Origin: Bacteroidota bacterium
GTDB lineage: Bacteria; Bacteroidota; Bacteroidia; Palsa-965
DNA: 64,000 nucleotides
Reading direction: 5' to 3'
NCBI GenBank assembly: GCA_016194975.1
Contig: JACQAM010000018.1
Location: forward strand, 43,901-107,900
Under the pieces are notes generated by a model, which made no database searches, had not been told where the DNA came from, and saw only the letters and a list, made by a program, of their open reading frames with translations. The translations under genes and the position numbers were made by a program. Below are positions 9,419-16,677 of the stretch, in pieces (positions within the stretch are counted from its first letter, which is position 1; the number at the start of each line of letters is the position of its first letter).

Positions 9419-11344
9419 ATGGCTAAAATAATCGGAATTGACTTAGGTACCACCAACTCCTGCGTGGCAGTCATGGAAGGAAATGAACCAGTTGTTATCC
9501 CCAACAGCGAAGGTCACCGCACGACTCCGTCTATTGTTGCATTTGTTGACAATGGCGAACGGAAAGTTGGTGAACCTGCAAAACGTCAGGCCATCACGAA
9601 CGCAAAAAAAACCGTGTACTCCATCAAACGTTTTATGGGACATCTTTTCAATGAAGTAACGGAAGAGTCGAAGCGCGTTCCATATACTGTTTTGAAAGGT
9701 GATAATAATACACCGCGCGTTCAGATCGACGACAGAAAATATACTCCGCAGGAAATTTCTGCAATGATCCTTCAGAAAATGAAGAAGACCGCAGAAGATT
9801 TTCTCGGAACTGAAGTGACCGAAGCCGTGATCACTGTTCCCGCTTACTTCAACGATTCGCAGCGCCAGGCCACGAAGGAAGCCGGAGAAATTGCCGGACT
9901 CAAAGTGCGCCGCATCATCAACGAACCCACTGCTGCTGCTCTTGCATACGGACTCGATAAGAAACATCATGATATGAAAATTGTTGTGTTCGACTGCGGT
10001 GGCGGTACGCACGACGTTTCTGTTCTTGAATTGGGTGATGGTGTATTCGAAGTAAAATCTACCGATGGTGATACACACCTGGGTGGTGATGATTTCGACC
10101 AGAAAATAATTGAATGGCTCGTTGCTGAATTTAAAAGTGAAAATGGAAATCTCGATCTCACTAAAGATCCGATGGCATTGCAGCGTTTGAAAGAAGCAGC
10201 GGAAAAAGCAAAAATCGAATTGTCGAGTTCGGCTACCACAGAAATAAATCTTCCATACATAATGCCGGTCGACGGAATTCCGAAACATCTCGTGCGCTCA
10301 CTTACACGCGCGAAGTTCGAACAACTTGTTGACGATCTCATCAAACGTACTATTGAGCCGTGCAGAAAAGCATTGCAGAATGCAAATCTTACGGTGAATG
10401 ATATCAATGAAGTAATTCTCGTTGGCGGATCAACACGTATTCCTGCGATCGTAGATGCGGTTCAGAAATTTTTCGGCAAAGCTCCTTCGAAAGGAGTGAA
10501 TCCTGATGAAGTGGTTGCTGTGGGCGCTGCAATTCAGGGCGGCGTGCTCACCGGCGAAGTGAAAGATGTATTGCTGCTCGACGTTACTCCGCTTTCACTC
10601 GGCATTGAAACGTACGGCGGTGTTTGCACCAAACTCATTGAGTCGAACACTACTATTCCTTCAAAAAAATCAGAAACTTTTTCTACCGCTTCCGACAACC
10701 AGGCAAGCGTGGAAATTCATATTCTGCAGGGCGAACGTCCGATGGCGAAAGATAATCGTACGCTTGGAAGATTCATTCTCGATGGAATTCCTCCTGCGCC
10801 CCGCGGCGTTCCGCAGGTAGAAGTGATCTTTGATATTGATGCAAATGGAATTCTGAATGTTTCGGCAAAAGACAAGAAGACCGGAAAATCGCAGAACATT
10901 CGCATCGAAGCAAGTTCCGGGCTCTCGAAAGAAGAGATCGAAAAAATGAAACGCGAAGCAGAAGTGAATGCCGACGCCGATAAAAAAGCGAAAGAAGAAG
11001 TTGAAAAAATAAATCAGGCCGACGCACTCATCTTCCAGACGGAAAAACAACTGAAAGAATTCGGCGACAAACTTCCGGCCGATAAAAAACAACCGATAGA
11101 AGATGCACTTGCAGAATTGAAAAAAGCGCACACTGCAAAAGATATTCCTGCCATTGACGCCGGACTTGCAAAACTGCAAGGTGTTGTGCAGGGAATGTAC
11201 GAAGCGATGCAGCAAGCAGGTGCAAATCCGAATGCAGAAGCAACTGATGCAAATGCAAATCCTGCTGACAATGCCGACCAGAAAAAAGGAGACGGAGAAG
11301 TACAGGATGTGGATTTTGAGGAAGTGAAGGATGAGAAAAAATAA
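9419..11344 (+). CDS. dnaK: Molecular chaperone DnaK (Hsp70)
   Basis: 641 aa from ATG 9419. An upstream in-frame TTG at 9389 adds ten residues and is rejected because the protein properly begins [18 protein letters not shown]. Both Hsp70 signatures are present ([27 protein letters not shown], where the usual F of GGGTFD is replaced by H). The linker [16 protein letters not shown] leads into the substrate-binding domain, and the C-terminal acidic tail ends in [14 protein letters not shown]. It is an ATP-dependent cytosolic chaperone. It is monocistronic here: grpE and dnaJ are not adjacent, and a hairpin terminator follows. Confidence 0.98.
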   Translation: MAKIIGIDLGTTNSCVAVMEGNEPVVIPNSEGHRTTPSIVAFVDNGERKVGEPAKRQAITNAKKTVYSIKRFMGHLFNEVTEESKRVPYTVLKGDNNTPRVQIDDRKYTPQEISAMILQKMKKTAEDFLGTEVTEAVITVPAYFNDSQRQATKEAGEIAGLKVRRIINEPTAAALAYGLDKKHHDMKIVVFDCGGGTHDVSVLELGDGVFEVKSTDGDTHLGGDDFDQKIIEWLVAEFKSENGNLDLTKDPMALQRLKEAAEKAKIELSSSATTEINLPYIMPVDGIPKHLVRSLTRAKFEQLVDDLIKRTIEPCRKALQNANLTVNDINEVILVGGSTRIPAIVDAVQKFFGKAPSKGVNPDEVVAVGAAIQGGVLTGEVKDVLLLDVTPLSLGIETYGGVCTKLIESNTTIPSKKSETFSTASDNQASVEIHILQGERPMAKDNRTLGRFILDGIPPAPRGVPQVEVIFDIDANGILNVSAKDKKTGKSQNIRIEASSGLSKEEIEKMKREAEVNADADKKAKEEVEKINQADALIFQTEKQLKEFGDKLPADKKQPIEDALAELKKAHTAKDIPAIDAGLAKLQGVVQGMYEAMQQAGANPNAEATDANANPADNADQKKGDGEVQDVDFEEVKDEKK

Positions 11345-11381
11345 TGTGCTGATTGAGTTAGCGCACGAATAAATTGTGAAG

Positions 11382-11434
11382 ACCGCTGCTGGGAGATAGC
11401 CCCGAATTATCGGGGCGAACGGTGGCGGTTTTTT
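11382..11434 (+). terminator. dnaK terminator with nested hairpins
   Basis: An inner perfect stem GCCCCGA-ATTA-TCGGGGC (11399-11416) is enclosed by ACCGC (11382-11386) and GCGGT (11425-11429), followed by six T. The T-run ends only 5 nt before the ATG of the SIR2-like gene, so that gene must be read from read-through or a promoter inside this structure. Confidence 0.75.
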
Positions 11435-11439
11435 ATGTA

Positions 11440-12468
11440 ATGAAAAAAGTTGTTATAGTTACAGGAGCTGGTTCGAGTTGTGAACTTGGCGTTGATGGCG
11501 GGATCAGTCTATTGATGCGAATTGCTGATGATATCGGCGATTCGGCTAGATTTAATAGTGAAGCCCTCGATCTTATCAATCAATTTCTCAGTCGAGAAAA
11601 ATCGAAGCGCTTAAATAATCTCCCTGATATTGTGAGAAGAAAAATTTACTTTGAAAATATCTTACGATTCAAGGATCCTCTTGTTAATTGGGGAAAAAAT
11701 GGTAATTCAATTGATTCTTTTCTCCGAAATGAAACAAACGCCCCTTTTCGGGAGTTTGGGCAATTTGCAATTTCATATTTTATGATTGGTGCTGAAGATT
11801 GGCTTATGAGGCAAAACCTTTATGGTATAAAGTCAAATTGGCTTAAGAACTTCCTTGAGTTGCATTTGGAAAACAATATGAGTCGAATAATTTCAGGAGA
11901 ACTCGAGCTACAACTCATTACCTTCAATTATGAACGAATTCTTGAGCATTTCATTTACAATTTCGTAAGACACAAAATGCAAAACCCATTGAAAGGACTT
12001 GAAAATGGTAATGACCAAGCAAATGATTTTATAACCCGGCTCAATATTCAACATATCTACGGAAAAATTGCAGATCTAGAATGGCAGAATAGTGCGGAAA
12101 AGAAACACGTTCGTTTCGGGGAAAGAAATGATAACATGCTTTATACTAGTTTAGCAATGGGAAACATTCGATTAATTGGCGAGCCCCTCGGACGAATTGA
12201 TGAAGATAAAATCAGCTGCATTCGAAAGTCAGTGCAGTCGGCAGATAAAGTGTACTTATTAGGTTTCGGATATGATGAATCGAATTTGAATATTCTTTTC
12301 GGCGATATTTCGAACTTATCAAAACCAAGTAAACAGAAAATTGTTAGCACAGTTTGGGGAGACAAAGAATTCATTTACGATCTGACTAAGAGGTACGCTT
12401 CAATTGCCTTTCATGAAAGGCGTTGCTCTGAATTTGTTGGCGATAAAGCAGTCTTCAATTTAGATTGA
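11440..12468 (+). CDS. SIR2-like domain protein
   Basis: 342 aa from ATG 11440; an in-frame GTG at 11422 lies inside the terminator. The N-terminus VVIVTGAGSSCELGVDGGI is the NAD-binding GAG loop of the SIR2 fold. Later strands LQLITFNYERILEHFIY and KVYLLGFGYDESNLNILFG are typical of SIR2-like (SIR2_2) proteins in mobile or defence-linked loci, rather than protein deacetylases; no CxxC zinc pairs of a classical sirtuin are seen. Related domains act as NAD-depleting effectors in Thoeris, DSR and short-Argonaute systems, but no partner gene is visible, so a defence role is inference. The gene looks more AT-rich than dnaK and sits in a repeat-containing patch, suggesting acquisition. Confidence 0.75.
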   Translation: MKKVVIVTGAGSSCELGVDGGISLLMRIADDIGDSARFNSEALDLINQFLSREKSKRLNNLPDIVRRKIYFENILRFKDPLVNWGKNGNSIDSFLRNETNAPFREFGQFAISYFMIGAEDWLMRQNLYGIKSNWLKNFLELHLENNMSRIISGELELQLITFNYERILEHFIYNFVRHKMQNPLKGLENGNDQANDFITRLNIQHIYGKIADLEWQNSAEKKHVRFGERNDNMLYTSLAMGNIRLIGEPLGRIDEDKISCIRKSVQSADKVYLLGFGYDESNLNILFGDISNLSKPSKQKIVSTVWGDKEFIYDLTKRYASIAFHERRCSEFVGDKAVFNLD

Positions 12469-12550
12469 TCGATTAACCAACCAATTAAGGCACTTCAAAA
12501 AAATTAAGATTTTTCTCCGCGTAACCTCCGCGTCCCCGCGGCAAATAAAT

Positions 12551-12558
12551 TATCTTTG
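12551..12558 (+). promoter_or_regulatory. -7 box upstream of the HigA-like stub
   Basis: TATCTTTG is an exact TAnnTTTG match, 20 nt before the ATG at 12579. It is preceded by a CTCCGCGTaacCTCCGCGTccccGCGG motif (12513-12541) that looks like a dispersed repeat. Confidence 0.4.
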
Positions 12559-12578
12559 AAAAGCAAACTACAAATCAA

Positions 12579-12752
12579 ATGGGTACTTCAGAATTTCTTC
12601 GTACAGAATCCGATTACAATTCTGCTCTTAGCCGGATCGATGAACTCATTGCCAAAAATCCTGTTGTCGGTTCAAAAGATTTTATTGAGCTTGATCAATG
12701 GGGAACACTTGTTTGCGAATACGAAGACATCCATTTTCCAATAGAAGAATAG
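12579..12752 (+). pseudogene. HigA-type antitoxin N-terminal remnant (57 aa)
   Basis: A 57-codon ORF starting MGTSEFLRTESDYNSALSRI and ending CEYEDIHFPIEE-stop. It resembles the N-terminal part of HigA-type antitoxins with a C-terminal HTH (COG5499 family): a DYxxALxRIDELI helix followed by LxxLVxxYExxHFPI. The helix-turn-helix that should follow is missing, and no toxin gene is adjacent. It could be a decayed antitoxin or a short stand-alone protein. It keeps a plausible promoter, so translation is possible. Confidence 0.5.
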
Positions 12753-12770
12753 TTCTCCTTCTCCATTTTC

Positions 12771-12823
12771 CCGCAAAGGCACAAAGGCGCGAAGAAAACT
12801 TAGCGCCTTGGCGTCTTAGCGGT
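12771..12823. repeat. Imperfect palindromic repeat, AAGGCGC family
   Basis: Arms of about 20 bp (CCGCAAAGGCACAAAGGCGC and GCGCCTTGGCGTCTTAGCGG, about 16/20 complementary; innermost AAGGCGC/GCGCCTT perfect) are separated by a 12- to 13-nt spacer. Related sequences occur at 27437-27491 and 56861-56906, always between genes. Confidence 0.6.
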
Positions 12824-12846
12824 AAAATTATTCTTAATCCGTAGTC

Positions 12847-12873
12847 AACTACGTAGTTTATTACCTATATTTG
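12847..12873 (+). promoter_or_regulatory. marR promoter and palindromic operator
   Basis: A perfect 12-bp palindrome AACTACGTAGTT (12847-12858) ends 7 bp before an exact -7 box TATATTTG (12866-12873), which is 4 nt from the marR ATG. The placement over the promoter fits autorepression by the MarR protein (inference). Confidence 0.55.
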
Positions 12874-12877
12874 CCTC

Positions 12878-13357
12878 ATGGCAATCATCGACGACATAGG
12901 CCCTCTCGCAGTAGCAGCGCGTTTGCAGCGGCTCGCAGATACGATTCGAAGAGACGGCGTGCTCGTTTACAAAGAGCATGGCATAGACTTCGAACCGAAA
13001 TGGTTCCCGGTGGTTTATGTGCTGCATAAAAAAGGTGCGATGAGCGTGGTTGATCTTGCTGCGGAAGTCGGCATCGCACACCCTTCTCTTATTCAGCTCG
13101 TGAAAGAACTCGAAGCGAAAAAATTGGTCCGTTCTTCAAGCGACAAAAGCGACGGGCGCAGGCGCGTACTTGCACTCACGCCTAAAGCGCACACGCTCGT
13201 CAGAAAAATGCAACCCGTTTGGAAAAAGATCAGCGCGGCGGTGACTCAGATGGTGAAGACAGAGAATAATTTAATGAAGGCGATGGAGGAATGTGAAGAC
13301 CGATTGAAAACTGAAAGTTTTTTTTCCAGAGTGAATAGACAACGTTCAACAAAATAA
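12878..13357 (+). CDS. MarR-family transcriptional regulator
   Basis: 159 aa. The winged helix-turn-helix is visible in the middle (MSVVDLAAEVGIAHPSLIQL recognition segment, then LEAKKLVRSSSDKSDGRRRVLALT wing, about residues 61-112). Terminal helices serve dimerisation. The GNAT gene 43 bp downstream is probably co-transcribed; MarR-GNAT pairs are common. The palindrome just upstream is the likely operator. The ligand is unknown. The -7 box being only 4 nt before the ATG suggests a leaderless or nearly leaderless mRNA. Confidence 0.9.
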   Translation: MAIIDDIGPLAVAARLQRLADTIRRDGVLVYKEHGIDFEPKWFPVVYVLHKKGAMSVVDLAAEVGIAHPSLIQLVKELEAKKLVRSSSDKSDGRRRVLALTPKAHTLVRKMQPVWKKISAAVTQMVKTENNLMKAMEECEDRLKTESFFSRVNRQRSTK

Positions 13358-13359
13358 TT

Positions 13360-13386
13360 GTCAGACTGAGCTTGTCGAAGGCTGAC
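13360..13386. repeat. Short palindromic intergenic repeat (GAGCTTGTCGAAG type)
   Basis: GTCAG...CTGAC outer arms enclose ACTGAGCTTGTCGAAGG, resembling the widespread bacterial intergenic CTTCGACAAGCTCAG element. It sits immediately after the marR stop. Confidence 0.45.
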
Positions 13387-13400
13387 TAATAAGAAGGACT

Positions 13401-13901
13401 ATGACACACACCATTTCTCCAATGAAAAAGAAGATCAGCGAAGATCTTTGCATTATTGAATTCAAAACAGAACATTCGAAAATTTTCAAAGATCTCAACA
13501 TCGCGTGGATCTCAAAAAGTTTTTTCGTTGAAGAATCGGATGAAACTGTTCTCAGCGATCCGGAAAAATATATTCTTGAAGGCGGGGGAGCTATTCTTCT
13601 CGCGAAATACAAAGAAGAGATCGTGGGCACATGCGCACTCACGTATGAAGACCACAATATTTATGAATTGACAAAAATGGCCGTCGATGAAAATTTCCGT
13701 GGACTGAAGATCGGTTATCATCTCGGCGTAGCAACACTTGAAAAAGCAAAACTAATCGGCGCAGAAAAAGTAATTCTTCATTCCAATAAAAAGGGTTCTG
13801 CTGCCGCAATACAATTGTATTACAAATTGGGATTCAAAGAAATTCCATTGGGAAATGCACCGTGGGCAAGAGCGGATATTAAGATGGAAATTTTGGTTTG
13901 A
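13401..13901 (+). CDS. GNAT-family N-acetyltransferase
   Basis: 166 aa with a complete GNAT core: strand VGTCALTYE, then ELTKMAVDENFRGLKIGYHL (motif A with the R/Q-xx-G-x-G/A-like acetyl-CoA loop RGLKIG). Motif B follows (EKVILHSNKKGSAAAIQLYYKLGF, about residues 118-141). The substrate is unknown. It is likely co-expressed with the MarR regulator. Its stop codon is directly adjacent to the stop of the convergent T9SS gene, leaving no intergenic space. Confidence 0.88.
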   Translation: MTHTISPMKKKISEDLCIIEFKTEHSKIFKDLNIAWISKSFFVEESDETVLSDPEKYILEGGGAILLAKYKEEIVGTCALTYEDHNIYELTKMAVDENFRGLKIGYHLGVATLEKAKLIGAEKVILHSNKKGSAAAIQLYYKLGFKEIPLGNAPWARADIKMEILV

Positions 13902-15830
13902 TCAGTTCACCACCAGCTTCTTCGTTCCTATCACCTCTCCTTTTTCATTGGAGATCCGCACAAAATAAATTCCGGCATTCAACGCAGCAACATCGATGGA
14001 AGTTTTCCCGGAAAATTTTATTGGCGGAAGAATTTCCCTTCCGGAAATATCCGTGACCACAGCAGCATAATTCTCATTCGCATTTTTCATTTCAAGATTC
14101 ACCGTTCCATTTGCGGGGTTCGGATAAAGTGAAAAATTATTTCCCGCAGAATTTTCTGCAATGCCGGAAACATCGTACGCATTATAAAAAACCGGCCGCA
14201 TCATGAGCGATCCATTGTAAATGGAAGTGTACCAGTTGCCGGTGGTGTTGTAATAGATCTTGTCGTGATGATCGGTATTGAAATCAAAACCGAGATAAAG
14301 AATGTCGGCCGTCGATTGCACCCAACCGATATAATATTTCTGTCCCGACTGCAGCGCTACTGTTCCGCTATCAATAGTGTACGTTACAAAACGATCGGTC
14401 GATTCAAATTTTCTCCCGATATGCTGGTTGCGCTGGCGATAGATCACTGAGCCCGGAGCATTACCCACATCATTCCAAACTGTAAGTTGAAAATCATAAA
14501 CATCAAGATCAAGCAGGTCGCGCACAGGAAGAAAATACATCTGCACAGCTTTCAGCGTATCATTAATACCAATGGGCATCGTGAATTGATACGCAAGAGA
14601 AGAATTCGTTCCGATAAGTCCGTAACCTACTTCAGCAGTTCCATCATCGTAGGCATAATAATTATAGAATTTCTGATTCTGCACCATGGTGTCAATGTCA
14701 GTCGAACTGTGCAAAATATGCTGCACGCGAAAAGTTGTAGTGTCTGATTGAAGCGAAAATTGCGTGTAGTTCCATCCGATGGGCGGATCTGTGATTGGCG
14801 CATAACTCATGTATCCCGAAGTGGCGAAAGGCATGATCGTTTGAGTAACTCCTGCTGCATTCGGATAGATCGGAGTGAGCAACGTGTTATCTGATTTTAA
14901 AACATCGTACCAATACGTAACACTTCTTCCTGTAGAAATTGTATCGTGATTCGCGATCTGCACTTCGAAATTCGAAGCCATCATCGAAGGTTTGAAATGT
15001 GTAACAGGAACAGCCCAGTAATCCGTGAGGCCGGAACTCGCAGGATAAACAAAATCGACATGACGTGAAAAAGTATCAGCCGCACTGCGCAGACTTTTCA
15101 TATACACATCATCAATATGCCAATGATCATTGCTTCCGCAACGGGATCCCCAATTGATAAAACGGAATTTCAATCCTTTCACAAAATAAGATGCGCTATC
15201 GAGCTTGAACATCACGATATGAAAAAGTGTATCAGAGATCGATGGATTGTATCCTTCAAGAAACCAAACTGTTTTCCAGTTCGTGATCGTTTGATTGGGA
15301 TTCCATCCGCGCGCACTCACTTGCAGGATGAGCGAGTCCATTGTATTCGGCGCATAACCTCTTCCCTTCGCCTGGTACCAGAAACTCAGGTAAACAGAAT
15401 CGGCAACAGAATATGCACTGAGATCGAGCGGGCGCGATGTAAGACTATCACAACGGCCGGTGCTGTTCGGCGCCGCAAGCGAATCATACGGCATTCCGTT
15501 TATGTCAAGGCCGTCGAATGTACACACACCAAGATCGGGAGGACAGAACGCCCATGTGCGATTCACAAAAACAGGAGGAGATATTGTAAGATCCCATATC
15601 GTGGTATCGGGTTGATGCGAATCGTAAGAAAAATTATCGCGCAATCCTGCAGAAGGAAGCGCAACCGTATCGTTGGGGAAAGTGGCAGTTCTCTGCGTAG
15701 ATCGCAACAGGGATTCCTGTTTCTGAATCGCATTCTCCGTGAGCGGAATTAATTTTTCTCCGTTCGAAGAAGTCTGCGCGAAAATTAATGTTGCAGAAAA
15801 AAATATTATGGATGAAAAAATAAATTTCAT
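13902..15830 (-). CDS. Secreted protein with T9SS type A sorting domain
   Basis: 642 aa from ATG 15830 (signal peptide MKFIFSSIIFFSATLIFAQ); two codons upstream a TTG would extend it slightly. The middle part has a lectin/jelly-roll-like segment (DNFSYDSHQPDTTIWD ... SRPLDLSAYSVADSVYLSFWYQ ... WHIDDVYMK), similar to MAM or concanavalin-like secreted modules. The end is a T9SS sorting domain (FSLYPNPANGTVNLEM ... DISGREI ... LNAGIYFVRISNEKGEVIGTKKLVV). It is exported to the cell surface or medium; no catalytic motif was recognised. Confidence 0.9.
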   Translation of the reverse strand: MKFIFSSIIFFSATLIFAQTSSNGEKLIPLTENAIQKQESLLRSTQRTATFPNDTVALPSAGLRDNFSYDSHQPDTTIWDLTISPPVFVNRTWAFCPPDLGVCTFDGLDINGMPYDSLAAPNSTGRCDSLTSRPLDLSAYSVADSVYLSFWYQAKGRGYAPNTMDSLILQVSARGWNPNQTITNWKTVWFLEGYNPSISDTLFHIVMFKLDSASYFVKGLKFRFINWGSRCGSNDHWHIDDVYMKSLRSAADTFSRHVDFVYPASSGLTDYWAVPVTHFKPSMMASNFEVQIANHDTISTGRSVTYWYDVLKSDNTLLTPIYPNAAGVTQTIMPFATSGYMSYAPITDPPIGWNYTQFSLQSDTTTFRVQHILHSSTDIDTMVQNQKFYNYYAYDDGTAEVGYGLIGTNSSLAYQFTMPIGINDTLKAVQMYFLPVRDLLDLDVYDFQLTVWNDVGNAPGSVIYRQRNQHIGRKFESTDRFVTYTIDSGTVALQSGQKYYIGWVQSTADILYLGFDFNTDHHDKIYYNTTGNWYTSIYNGSLMMRPVFYNAYDVSGIAENSAGNNFSLYPNPANGTVNLEMKNANENYAAVVTDISGREILPPIKFSGKTSIDVAALNAGIYFVRISNEKGEVIGTKKLVVN

Positions 15831-15842
15831 TTTCAATCTAAT

Positions 15843-16673
15843 TTACGGTCTTTTCACTTTGGTTGTATCGCCGCTGCTGATCTGCAATTTGTCTCCTGAA
15901 ACACGAAGATCAATCGTCGATCCCTGCAACATTCTTTTATCTCTTCCTGCAGGAGGATCCTGGTTGTAGATGATCGCATTCAGCGTATCCTTCACACCGG
16001 GATCAGGAATGAGCACCCATTCCACACCGAGGTCTGTCATTTTTCCGCGCGCTGCACGAAACGTCATTCCCACAAGTTGAGGAACTGCAAAACCGGAGCT
16101 GCTGTTGGCAGAACCTTTTCCGACATTCAACGTGATGAGTGATCCTTTTTCGATCATCGTTCCGGGTGCAATATGTTTTTTATCGTATAGCATACTCACC
16201 ACGAGATCCTGTCTTTCATCATCGACCATGGTGATGCTCGTGCGTAATCCGTAACTCTCGCAAACGCGAACCGCTTGCCGGTCCGACATTGGCTTATTGC
16301 TTTTTGTTCCATCCAGATCGGGCATTGCAATTTTCGGTGGCTGACTGGAAGTAACGTAGAGATAAATTTTTCTTCCCTGCTTCACTTTGTCGCCAGGATC
16401 AGGATCCTGTTTGATGACGGTTCCTTTTTCTTGTTTCGGATCGTAAATGGAATCGATGATCTCGTAGGAAATATTTTTATCGGCAACAAAATCATCGAGC
16501 TGGCGGATCTTTAAATTTCTAAAATCAGGAACAGTGATCGTGTCGTTGTGATGCGTGTACGATGCGAGCCACAGAAAAATGCACCAGATCACCAATGGCA
16601 ATGCGACGATCGCAATCCCGATATTGATAAGGAACGTGCGGCTTTTGAGGAAAGTGAAAATATTTTTAAACAT
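15843..16673 (-). CDS. PASTA-domain membrane protein
   Basis: 276 aa from ATG 16673, chosen because it gives a short cytoplasmic N-terminus followed by one transmembrane helix (INIGIAIVALPLVIWCIFLW, about residues 16-35). Three PASTA modules follow: TVPDFRNL..., AMPDLDGTK... and AVPQLVGMT..., each ending in a VTSS/LNVGKG/LRVSGD-type strand. PASTA domains bind peptidoglycan fragments. No kinase or PBP domain is attached. It lies 4 bp downstream of the D-Ala-D-Ala ligase gene and in the same direction, so a cell-wall role is likely. Confidence 0.88.
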   Translation of the reverse strand: MFKNIFTFLKSRTFLINIGIAIVALPLVIWCIFLWLASYTHHNDTITVPDFRNLKIRQLDDFVADKNISYEIIDSIYDPKQEKGTVIKQDPDPGDKVKQGRKIYLYVTSSQPPKIAMPDLDGTKSNKPMSDRQAVRVCESYGLRTSITMVDDERQDLVVSMLYDKKHIAPGTMIEKGSLITLNVGKGSANSSSGFAVPQLVGMTFRAARGKMTDLGVEWVLIPDPGVKDTLNAIIYNQDPPAGRDKRMLQGSTIDLRVSGDKLQISSGDTTKVKRP

Positions 16674-16677
16674 GGGA

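Noticed and set aside
9443..10288. 281-aa minus-strand ORF inside dnaK
   Set aside because: Antisense shadow of DnaK, a common artefact; the composition is Phe/Cys-rich and unlike a protein.
15117..15752. 211-aa plus-strand ORF within the T9SS gene at 13.9-15.8 kb
   Set aside because: Arg/Ile-rich antisense frame without motifs; the other strand has a signal peptide and sorting domain.
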